This document shows, one piece after another, positions 1 through 5,063 of a stretch of 5,123 bases of DNA. This DNA is from an uncultured Bacilli bacterium (GTDB taxonomy: Bacteria > Bacillota_I > Bacilli_A > RF39 > UBA660). The DNA lies in NCBI GenBank assembly GCA_910585335.1, contig CAJUCU010000059.1, forward strand, positions 1 through 5,123, in the 5' to 3' direction. Positions within the stretch are counted from its first letter, which is position 1. Each line of letters opens with the position of its first letter. The notes under the pieces are model-generated. The model had not been told where the DNA came from, searched no databases, and saw only the letters and a program-made list of their open reading frames with translations. Position numbers and translations under genes: made by a program.

Positions 1-31
1 TTTCATCTTTTTACCTAATTATATATTAGCA

Positions 32-55
32 TAAAAAAAAGACTTTTTAAAGTCT
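32..55 (-). terminator. Intrinsic terminator after rseP
   Basis: Read on the minus strand, AGACTTT (55-49) can pair with AAAGTCT (46-40), giving six to seven base pairs with a tiny loop, followed at once by eight U residues (40-33, the first shared with the stem). It starts only three bases after the rseP stop codon. The stem is AT-rich, so it is modest in strength, but the geometry is classical and it marks the end of the cdsA-rseP transcription unit. Confidence 0.8.
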
Positions 56-58
56 CGT

Positions 59-1093
59 CTAGAATAATTTTAAAATATCATTGAAGGTAATATATACCAT
101 TAAAGCCATTAGTAAGAATAACCCTACTGTGTGAATGATATTTTCTGTTTCTGGTTTTACAGGAGATCCTTTTATTTTTTCAATTACTATGAATAAAATA
201 TGCCCTCCATCAAAACCTGGGAATGGTAACAAATTAATGAAACCAACATTAATACTTAAGAAAGCCATTAAATAAATAAGACTAGCTACTCCATCTTTTG
301 CTTGTTCTCCAACAATAGAGAAGATTCCTACTGGTCCGCTTAGTTGATTCATTTTTACGCCACCAGTAAATAGCTGTTCTAATGTTACCCACATTTGTTT
401 AAATAATGATTTTGTTTTTACTGCTGTATATTTTGCTGAAGATACCAAACCATATTCTTTTTCTGTTTTTAAAGAAATTCCATATTTATAACTAGTTTCT
501 TTTACTTTTTTTGCTTTTATTTCATAAGTTTTCTTTGTTCCATCTTTCTTTTCTACTACAATTTTCGTTTTTTTGCTATGATCTGCTAGTGTTAAGTAAA
601 GACTCATATCATCCATGGTACTAATCTTATGACCATTAATTTCTTTTACATAGTCTCCTTTTCTCATTCCCTCTTCGTATGCTGGATATCCTTTTTCCAC
701 ATCACTGATAATCGGTTTATAGCTAGCGCTTCCACAGAATATTGCTAGAAAGAAAAGAACTAATATGGCAAAAATAAAATTAAATCCTGCACCAAAAAAC
801 ATGATTAAGAAACGTTGCCATGGTTTTTTAGCTTGCAATTTTCTATCTTTTGGGACTTTTTTGTCATCTTCCACTTCTTCTCCTGCTAGCTGAACGAAAC
901 CACCAATAGGAATTGCACGAATACAGTAATCCGTCTCTTTGTTTTTTCCTTTTTTGCAAAAAATCCTAGGACCCATTCCAAGAGAAAACTCATAAACATA
1001 AACTCCCATCATTTTGGCAAATAAGAAATGCCCTAATTCATGGACAAAAATAATTGCTCCTAAAATTAAAATAAAGATTAATAATGTTAACAT
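59..1093 (-). CDS. rseP: RseP/RasP-type site-2 intramembrane zinc metalloprotease
   Basis: This is a membrane-embedded M50-family zinc metalloprotease that performs the second cut in regulated intramembrane proteolysis. Family members (RasP in Bacillus, RseP in E. coli, Eep in enterococci) cut anti-sigma factors, signal-peptide remnants and small membrane proteins such as FtsL. The first membrane helix carries HELGH (residues 18-22), with the zinc-binding histidines and catalytic glutamate. GGFVQLAGE (64-72) is the conserved membrane-associated loop. A single PDZ-like domain spans about 123-205, and NQLSGPVGI (249-257) is a family signature. The third zinc ligand is Asp295 in the FPGFDGG motif (291-297). 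Further membrane helices lie near 97-120, 271-289 and 322-342. At 344 residues it is shorter than B. subtilis RasP (about 420 from memory) but all catalytic parts are present, so it should be active. The ATG has AGGAGGG five bases upstream of it by its core. It follows cdsA by nine bases, so the two are co-transcribed. Its substrates cannot be told from this window. Confidence 0.95.
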   Translation of the reverse strand: MLTLLIFILILGAIIFVHELGHFLFAKMMGVYVYEFSLGMGPRIFCKKGKNKETDYCIRAIPIGGFVQLAGEEVEDDKKVPKDRKLQAKKPWQRFLIMFFGAGFNFIFAILVLFFLAIFCGSASYKPIISDVEKGYPAYEEGMRKGDYVKEINGHKISTMDDMSLYLTLADHSKKTKIVVEKKDGTKKTYEIKAKKVKETSYKYGISLKTEKEYGLVSSAKYTAVKTKSLFKQMWVTLEQLFTGGVKMNQLSGPVGIFSIVGEQAKDGVASLIYLMAFLSINVGFINLLPFPGFDGGHILFIVIEKIKGSPVKPETENIIHTVGLFLLMALMVYITFNDILKLF

Positions 1094-1097
1094 AAAA

Positions 1098-1104
1098 CCC
1101 TCCT
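1098..1104 (-). promoter_or_regulatory. Ribosome binding site of rseP overlapping the cdsA stop
   Basis: AGGAGGG sits just before the rseP ATG. Its first two bases are also the last two of the cdsA TAG stop codon (1105-1103). A ribosome ending cdsA therefore stops on the rseP initiation signal, which suggests coupled translation. This also fixes the rseP start codon. Confidence 0.8.
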
Positions 1105-1903
1105 ATATTATATTTAAGAATAAAATGAATGCAAGAATAACAAAAACAATACTATCTATGCGGTCTAAAATACCACCATGACCTGGAATTAGATTAGAAA
1201 AGTCTTTTTTATCATAATATCTTTTAATACTTGAAAATACTAAATCCCCCATTTGTCCAATTGCTGCTAGTAGTAGTGTAATTGCACTAATCATTACTAA
1301 AGATAGTTCTGGATTAATCACTTGATGGTAAAAGGTAGTTGCTACTATTACTCCAAATGTTAGTCCTCCCATTAGCCCTTCTATTGTTTTATTAGGAGAA
1401 ACTTTTTTTGCTAAAGCATGTTTTCCTACTAATTTTCCTGTCACTAGTGCAAAAGTATCTGTTACAGTTGTAATTAGTAATATATAAACTAAATACATTA
1501 AATCATAATTTCTAATAATAATTGCTAAATTGAAACTCATACCAATAAATAAAGTGGAACTGATTAAGAACAAGGCATCATTTATATTATATTTTTTATT
1601 ATTATTTATAAATATAATTGGTATTAAAAATGCAAATATGATAAATGTCATTACTCTATAGTCTACGTTATAAGTAAAGTATGTAGACTCAAAATTGAAA
1701 AGTGTAAAAAACAGGACTAAGAGATATGCAAATATTTTCATCATAAATGGAAATTCGTTTTTACTTTCTCTTATTTTTATTAATTCATATAATCCTCCTA
1801 TTGCCATGATTCCCATTAGAATGGCAAAAATATCTCCTCCTGTTATTAATACTGGTATGAATATGACCAGCAGTATGATAGCACTCAAGATTCTTGTTTT
1901 CAT
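1103..1903 (-). CDS. cdsA: Phosphatidate cytidylyltransferase (CDP-diacylglycerol synthase)
   Basis: CdsA joins CTP and phosphatidic acid into CDP-diacylglycerol and pyrophosphate, the branch-point precursor of phosphatidylglycerol, cardiolipin and other phospholipids. The enzyme is a multi-pass membrane protein. At 266 residues it has the usual family length and is mostly hydrophobic helices. Near the C-terminus it carries the full CDS signature: SSIKR (224-228), KD (233-234), then PGHGGILDRID (240-250), which holds the metal- and nucleotide-binding aspartates. A second conserved block runs from TDTFALVTGKLVG (148-160) through SPNKTIEG (169-176). The ATG is preceded by GGAGG seven bases upstream, and a promoter lies immediately before that. 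rseP follows directly. In many Firmicutes cdsA lies in a uppS-cdsA-dxr-rseP series; here uppS is not upstream and dxr is not between cdsA and rseP. Confidence 0.96.
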   Translation of the reverse strand: MKTRILSAIILLVIFIPVLITGGDIFAILMGIMAIGGLYELIKIRESKNEFPFMMKIFAYLLVLFFTLFNFESTYFTYNVDYRVMTFIIFAFLIPIIFINNNKKYNINDALFLISSTLFIGMSFNLAIIIRNYDLMYLVYILLITTVTDTFALVTGKLVGKHALAKKVSPNKTIEGLMGGLTFGVIVATTFYHQVINPELSLVMISAITLLLAAIGQMGDLVFSSIKRYYDKKDFSNLIPGHGGILDRIDSIVFVILAFILFLNII

Positions 1904-1926
1904 AATGATTCCTCCAAACTATAATT

Positions 1927-1955
1927 ATTATAATACGAACTCTTTATTTCTACAA
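1927..1955 (-). promoter_or_regulatory. Sigma-A-like promoter of cdsA-rseP
   Basis: On the minus strand a perfect TATAAT (-10, 1932-1927) lies 17 bases after TTGTAG (-35, 1955-1950), which matches only the first three bases of TTGACA. Transcription would start near 1920, leaving a leader of about 17 bases that holds the GGAGG site (1915-1911). The promoter begins where the U-tail of the khpA terminator ends, so cdsA-rseP is probably a separate transcription unit. Confidence 0.65.
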
Positions 1956-1991
1956 GAAAAAGAAAAAAGTTCTAAGAAAATCTTAGAACTT
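1956..1991 (-). terminator. Strong intrinsic terminator after rpsP-khpA
   Basis: On the minus strand AAGTTCTAAGA (1991-1981) pairs perfectly over 11 bases with TCTTAGAACTT (1977-1967) around a three-base loop, followed by a U-rich tail (TTTTTCTTTTTCTT). The left arm contains the end of khpA, including its TAA stop (1985-1983), so part of the terminator is coding sequence. Confidence 0.93.
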
Positions 1992-2231
1992 ATCAAAATC
2001 AATCTGAACGTATTTGTTTTCTTTTAAAGCACTACTTGCTTGTACCAAAGTACGAATCGCATTAGCAGTTCTTCCTTGTTTTCCGATGACTCTTCCTAAG
2101 TCTTCGCTTGAAGTCATTACTTGAATTAGAATTCTTTTTTCTTCTTCTGTTTCAAATTCTTTGACGCTAACTGCTTCTGGATCTGTCACGATTGATTTTA
2201 CAATTTTTTCTGTTAATGAAACAAAATCCAT
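1983..2231 (-). CDS. khpA: KhpA, KH-domain RNA-binding protein
   Basis: This small cytoplasmic RNA-binding protein (82 residues; YlqC in B. subtilis) has a single KH domain. In streptococci and other Firmicutes KhpA pairs with KhpB (Jag/EloR) and binds many transcripts, affecting cell division and elongation. The KH nucleic-acid-binding loop is visible as GKQG (50-53) within the conserved stretch GRVIGKQGRTANAIRTLV. The N-terminal half (LTEKIVKSIVTDPEAV) is also typical of the family. The ATG begins one base after the rpsP stop codon, and its ribosome site (GAAGGA, 2246-2240) lies inside the end of rpsP, so translation is probably coupled. The rpsP-khpA pairing is common in Firmicutes. In B. 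subtilis the cluster continues to ylqD, rimM and trmD, but here a strong terminator follows immediately. Confidence 0.95.
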   Translation of the reverse strand: MDFVSLTEKIVKSIVTDPEAVSVKEFETEEEKRILIQVMTSSEDLGRVIGKQGRTANAIRTLVQASSALKENKYVQIDFDKF

Positions 2232-2232
2232 T

Positions 2233-2511
2233 TTATTTGTCCTTCTTTACTTTAGATTCTGCAAACTTTGTCATGATTCCTGCTTTACTAAATAGACTTC
2301 TTACTGTATCTGAAGGGATTGCTCCAGTACTTAACCATTTTAAAGCTTTTTCTTCATCAATTTTTACATCTGCTGGTGTTGCTACTGGGTTATATGTTCC
2401 AATTAGTTCTAAATATTCACCATCTCTTGGACGACGAGAATCGCTGGCTACTATTCTATACATTGGTCTTTTTTTAGCACCCATTCTTGTTAATCTAATT
2501 TTTACTGCCAT
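2233..2511 (-). CDS. rpsP: 30S ribosomal protein S16
   Basis: S16 is a primary-to-secondary assembly protein of the small ribosomal subunit and binds 16S rRNA in the 5' and central region. The 92-residue product has the normal size and an unmistakable sequence: MAVKIRLTRMGAKKRPMYRI at the start, then SRRPRDG (25-31) and GTYNP (38-42), with KWLSTGAIPSDTV in the second half. It is rich in Lys and Arg. The ATG has AGGAAGG (2526-2520) eight bases upstream, and a near-consensus promoter lies just beyond, as expected for a highly expressed gene. It is the first gene of a two-gene unit with khpA. Its usual upstream partner ffh is absent; cotE lies there instead. Confidence 0.98.
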   Translation of the reverse strand: MAVKIRLTRMGAKKRPMYRIVASDSRRPRDGEYLELIGTYNPVATPADVKIDEEKALKWLSTGAIPSDTVRSLFSKAGIMTKFAESKVKKDK

Positions 2512-2541
2512 AATCTCTACCTTCCTTTCCTTGACGTTTTT

Positions 2542-2570
2542 ATTTTATATGAAAAAGAGGCTGTTGTCAA
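2542..2570 (-). promoter_or_regulatory. Sigma-A-like promoter of rpsP-khpA
   Basis: On the minus strand a perfect TTGACA (-35, 2570-2565) is followed after exactly 17 bases by TAAAAT (-10, 2547-2542), one mismatch from TATAAT. Transcription would start near 2535, about 24 bases before the rpsP ATG. It is the best promoter match in the window, which fits a ribosomal protein gene. The -35 box lies inside a hairpin that could serve as the cotE terminator. Confidence 0.8.
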
Positions 2571-2579
2571 CCTTTTTTT
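2552..2579 (-). terminator. Possible terminator of cotE, overlapping the rpsP promoter
   Basis: On the minus strand AGGTTG (2573-2568) can pair with CAGCCT (2563-2558), with one G-U pair, around an ACAA loop. It is flanked by seven A residues upstream and by C plus five U residues downstream, which can extend the pairing. The stem is short, so termination may be partial. It lies just downstream of the cotE stop codon, and no better terminator is seen there. On the plus strand the same hairpin has one C-A mismatch and a run of seven U residues. Confidence 0.5.
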
Positions 2580-2587
2580 GATAACAC

Positions 2588-3133
2588 TTAAATTATGTTA
2601 TTATCTTGAATAAACTCTTCTTTTACTTCCTGTTCTATTTTTTCTTCTAATTCTTTTTCATCTACGATTTCTTCCCATGGATCTTCTTCATCATTTGTTT
2701 GTATTTTTACTTTTACATCACCTACTAATTCAATTCCAAGTTCCTTTTCTATGGTATAAACAATCTCATCTGATACAATTTCTACTTTAGTACAACTTGG
2801 TTGTTTTAGACTTCGAACAATAATATCTTCATTGCCAATTGCAGTATCGCTTTCTTCCCTTGGTCTAACATTTACTACTTCACTATATGTATTTTGTTCT
2901 TTTAAAACATTCGTTTTTGTATCATTATCATAAGAATACCAGATATTTACATCATAACTTCCTGTGATTGCAATTTGATTCCCTGTTTTTACACCTGAAA
3001 AATTATGATTGATAACCCAGCATCCTAAAATTGTAGTAGGAATATTTTCTGGTTTTGTTTTTTTTGTTGTGGTGAAAGTCTTTTTTCCTTTCCCGATTAC
3101 AGCTTTGGTAACGATTTCACGTGTATTTGCCAT
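2588..3133 (-). CDS. cotE: Outer spore coat morphogenetic protein CotE
   Basis: CotE is made in the mother cell during sporulation. In B. subtilis it forms a ring around the forespore and directs assembly of the outer coat, using SpoIVA and the inner coat as a base. The 181-residue product matches B. subtilis CotE in length and layout as I recall that sequence. REIVTKAVIGKGK (5-17) opens the protein, followed by ILGCWVINH (35-43), SYDVNIWYSY (59-68), the QPSC block (111-114), and ELVGDVKVKI (135-144). A strongly acidic tail runs from about 148 to 173 (runs of Glu and Asp). There is no signal peptide or membrane helix, as expected for a mother-cell cytoplasmic assembly protein. The start has AGGAGGGG (3145-3138) close upstream. 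As in B. subtilis, miaB and a YlbF/YmcA-family gene precede it, which supports the call. In B. subtilis mutS-mutL follow; here rpsP does. The gene implies that the organism forms, or recently formed, endospores. Confidence 0.93.
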   Translation of the reverse strand: MANTREIVTKAVIGKGKKTFTTTKKTKPENIPTTILGCWVINHNFSGVKTGNQIAITGSYDVNIWYSYDNDTKTNVLKEQNTYSEVVNVRPREESDTAIGNEDIIVRSLKQPSCTKVEIVSDEIVYTIEKELGIELVGDVKVKIQTNDEEDPWEEIVDEKELEEKIEQEVKEEFIQDNNII

Positions 3134-3151
3134 GTTACCCCTCCTCTAGTC

Positions 3152-3178
3152 TAGTTTATGCCTACTATTCCTTAAAGT
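3152..3178 (-). promoter_or_regulatory. Candidate sigma-K-type (mother-cell) promoter of cotE
   Basis: On the minus strand CATAAACTA (3160-3152) fits the remembered sigma-K -10 consensus CATANNNTA. An AC dinucleotide (3178-3177) lies 16 bases before it, in the expected -35 position. B. subtilis cotE is known to be read from mother-cell promoters. One weakness is that transcription would start near 3145, at the edge of the ribosome binding site, leaving a leader of only about 12 bases. I found no good sigma-A promoter in the 116-base gap. Confidence 0.35.
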
Positions 3179-3210
3179 TTCCAGAAATATGCTATACTTT
3201 TTTCAAAGAC

Positions 3211-3243
3211 AAAAAGAAAAAGATAGGCTTTTTTCGTCTATCC
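3211..3243 (-). terminator. Intrinsic terminator after miaB and the ylbF-family gene
   Basis: On the minus strand GGATAG (3243-3238) pairs with CTATCT (3226-3221, ending in a G-U pair) around an A-rich loop. A tail of TTTTTCTTTTT follows. Upstream A and G residues (GGAAAAG) can pair with the tail and lengthen the stem. It begins six bases after the stop codon of the ylbF-family gene and separates that unit from cotE. Confidence 0.72.
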
Positions 3244-3249
3244 TTTTCC

Positions 3250-3600
3250 TTATTTTAAGATATTAAATTTTTGATTAAAATAATCATTCAATTCCTCTTT
3301 AACGAGTTCTATTTTTTTATTTACTTCTTCTAAATTTCTATTATACTCTACGAAAATAGGAATTTCATTTAATTCTTCTTCTTTTTTTCTTAATTCTTGG
3401 GCTATATTTTTATCTTCAAAATCTGTTCTAACATATTTCTTTTGAAGATTTTTAATCTCTTCTATTTTTATTTTTAAATCTTCATTCTTTTGCATTCTTG
3501 ATTTTAGTTCAAGACAACTTTGATATTCTTTGCTTTCTTTTATTTCTTTTATTACTTCTTCTAGTGCTTTTTCAATATTATTTGTCATTGTACTCTCCAT
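3250..3600 (-). CDS. YlbF/YmcA-family protein (RicA-like)
   Basis: This small soluble protein of 116 residues belongs to the YlbF/YmcA (Com_YlbF) family. In B. subtilis YmcA (RicA), YlbF (RicF) and YaaT (RicT) form a complex that aids RNase Y in mRNA maturation and affects competence, biofilm formation and sporulation. The product is almost entirely helical and highly charged, with Lys/Glu heptad-like runs. The recognisable family pattern is IKESKEYQSCLELKSRM (20-36), then LKIKIEEIKNLQKKYV (42-57) and the helix around 66-100. Its place between miaB and cotE is that of ymcA in B. subtilis, which favours RicA over RicF. It is shorter than B. subtilis YmcA (about 143 residues from memory). The first ATG overlaps the end of miaB by 23 bases and has GGAG five bases upstream. 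A second ATG at 3588 has GGAGAG upstream and would give 112 residues. Either start is credible. Confidence 0.82.
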   Translation of the reverse strand: MESTMTNNIEKALEEVIKEIKESKEYQSCLELKSRMQKNEDLKIKIEEIKNLQKKYVRTDFEDKNIAQELRKKEEELNEIPIFVEYNRNLEEVNKKIELVKEELNDYFNQKFNILK

Positions 3601-4993
3601 CTAGACTCCAAGTTTTAGCATCGGTAATTTTTACAGGAATAATAGTTCCTACTTTTATATCTTTTCCTGTGAAGTTCACTAATTTATTTGTCTCTGTATA
3701 ACCGAAATACATTTCTTTTTTCTTAGGGGATGTACCTTCTACTAATACGTTTTCTATTTTTCCCACTAACTTTTCGTTATTGTCTTTGAAATATTTGTTT
3801 ACTATTTCATTTAAGCGATAAAGTCTTTTTTCTTTTTCTTCTAATAAGACATCATCTTTTAGTTTTGCTGCTGGTGTATTTTCGCGTGGAGAATAAATAA
3901 ATGTGAAGGCATTATCATATTTACAGTACTCTACTAAGTCTAGTGTATCCTGAAAATCTTCTTCGCTTTCTCCTGGAAATCCTACAATGATATCTGTAGA
4001 GATTGCAATATTAGGCCTTACTTTTTTCAATTTATCAAATAGTTCTAGATAACTTTCTTTGCTATAGCGTCTTCCCATTTTCTTTAAAATGCTAGAGGAA
4101 CCTGATTGAACTGGTAAATGAACACTTGGCATAATATTTTCATATTTTCCAATGACTTCTATCATTCTATCCGTAAAGTCCCATGGATGAGAGGTTACAA
4201 AACGAATTCTTGGTATCTTCTTGTTGGCAATATCTTCTAATAGTTCTCCTAAGCCATAGTTTTCATATAAATCTTTTCCATAGGCATTCACATTTTGCCC
4301 TAAAAGTGTGACTTCCTGATAACCTTTTTCTATTAAATTATCAATCTCTTTTAAAATATCTTCTTTTTTACGACTACGTTCGCTTCCTCTTGTATAAGGA
4401 ACGATGCAGTAAGTACAGAATTTGTTACAACCATAAATAATATTGACATAAGCTTTATATGTTTTATCACGAACTACTGGTGTATTTTCGATAATATCTA
4501 AGTCTGTAGAATATACTTCGATTGCTTGCCTTTCTTCTGTTATCGCCTTTTCTAGAACTGTTGGTAAATCATAAAGATTATGAGTTCCGAAGACAAAGTT
4601 TAGCCATTTATACTTTTCTCTAATTTCTGCTACTACGCCTTCTTCTTGAGCCATGCATCCACAAAGCCCGACAATCAAGTCTTTTCGTTGTTCTTTTAGA
4701 TGTTTTACTCTACCTAGCATACCAAAAGCTTTATTATGGGCATTCTCACGAATGGAACAAGTATTTAATAAAATTAAATCTGCTTTTTCATAGTCTTCTT
4801 CTTCCTTAAATCCCATTTCTTCTAGCATCGCTTTTATATTTTCACTATCATGTTCATTCATTTGGCATCCATATGTTTTTAGACAATAGGTTTTATTATG
4901 ATATTTATTTAAGCTTTCTTCTAGTTGATAATCTTTTGTTTGATAAGGTTTCTTCTCTCTTTTTTTCGCTTCTTTATAACTTGGTAAATGCAT
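3578..4993 (-). CDS. miaB: tRNA-2-methylthio-N6-isopentenyladenosine synthase (MiaB)
   Basis: MiaB is a radical-SAM methylthiotransferase that adds a methylthio group to position 2 of N6-isopentenyl-adenosine 37 in tRNAs reading codons that begin with U, which improves reading-frame maintenance. It binds two [4Fe-4S] clusters. The N-terminal methylthiotransferase domain (about 36-140) holds Cys43 (KTYGCQMNEHDSE), Cys79 (LLNTCSIREN) and Cys113 (GLCGCMAQ). The radical-SAM CxxxCxxC is Cys189-Cys193-Cys196 in YGCNKFCTYCIVPYTRG. Typical blocks follow: LLGQNVNAYG (230-239), SHPWDF (268-273), HLPVQSGSS (292-300) and DIIVGFPGE (334-342). A C-terminal TRAM RNA-binding domain covers about 403-466. The length of 471 fits, with a Lys-rich N-terminal extension of about 35 residues as in Bacillus forms. 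The ATG has GGAAG seven bases upstream and a good promoter before it. The partner enzyme MiaA is not in this window. The gene overlaps the next one by 23 or 11 bases, depending on that gene's start. Confidence 0.97.
   Translation of the reverse strand: MHLPSYKEAKKREKKPYQTKDYQLEESLNKYHNKTYCLKTYGCQMNEHDSENIKAMLEEMGFKEEEDYEKADLILLNTCSIRENAHNKAFGMLGRVKHLKEQRKDLIVGLCGCMAQEEGVVAEIREKYKWLNFVFGTHNLYDLPTVLEKAITEERQAIEVYSTDLDIIENTPVVRDKTYKAYVNIIYGCNKFCTYCIVPYTRGSERSRKKEDILKEIDNLIEKGYQEVTLLGQNVNAYGKDLYENYGLGELLEDIANKKIPRIRFVTSHPWDFTDRMIEVIGKYENIMPSVHLPVQSGSSSILKKMGRRYSKESYLELFDKLKKVRPNIAISTDIIVGFPGESEEDFQDTLDLVEYCKYDNAFTFIYSPRENTPAAKLKDDVLLEEKEKRLYRLNEIVNKYFKDNNEKLVGKIENVLVEGTSPKKKEMYFGYTETNKLVNFTGKDIKVGTIIPVKITDAKTWSLDGEYNDK
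3593..3598 (-). promoter_or_regulatory. Alternative ribosome binding site in the ylbF-family gene
   Basis: GGAGAG lies so that its GGAG core is six bases before the second in-frame ATG (3588-3586). The upstream ATG (3600-3598) has its own GGAG at 3609-3606, five bases away. Two equally good sites 12 bases apart leave the true start undecided between 116 and 112 residues. Confidence 0.45.
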
Positions 4994-5022
4994 TTTCCCA
5001 CTTCCATTCCTAACTGGGTTAT

Positions 5023-5051
5023 ATTATAGCAAATTTTTCTTTTTTTGGAAA
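5023..5051 (-). promoter_or_regulatory. Sigma-A-like promoter of miaB with extended -10
   Basis: On the minus strand a perfect TATAAT (5028-5023) is preceded by TGC (5031-5029), an extended -10 of the TGn type. TTTCCA (5051-5046), four of six matches to TTGACA, lies 17 bases upstream. Transcription would start near 5016, leaving a leader of about 22 bases with the ribosome site GGAAG (5005-5001). Confidence 0.72.
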
Positions 5052-5063
5052 GGGAATACAAAA

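Noticed and set aside
1..30. Possible start of a next minus-strand gene (ATG at 6-4, TATAAT-like sequence just upstream)
   Set aside because: Only two codons would be in the window, the ribosome site (TTAGG) is weak, and the TATAAT-like sequence is too close to the ATG with no -35 box. It is plausible but not supportable.
1695..2027. Plus-strand open frame of 110 codons opposite cdsA and khpA
   Set aside because: It is antisense to two confidently identified genes, spans a strong terminator and a promoter, and its product is low-complexity Ile/Asn-rich with no recognisable domain.
2192..2581. Plus-strand open frame of 129 codons opposite rpsP
   Set aside because: It lies antisense to the whole of rpsP. 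Its apparent hydrophobic segments come from reading Lys/Glu-rich coding in reverse.
2581..2601. Inverted repeat ATAACA/TGTTAT around the cotE stop codon
   Set aside because: The stem is six AT-rich pairs with a nine-base loop, and on the cotE strand it is followed by A residues rather than U, so it does not look like a terminator.
3134..3249. Possible riboswitch or small RNA in the gap before cotE
   Set aside because: The 116 bases are accounted for by a terminator, a candidate promoter and a ribosome site. No conserved aptamer-like pairing was seen.
3498..3701. Plus-strand open frame of 67 codons with a poly-Leu stretch
   Set aside because: The Leu run is the reverse reading of Glu/Lys-rich codons in the ylbF-family gene; no ribosome site or family match is seen.
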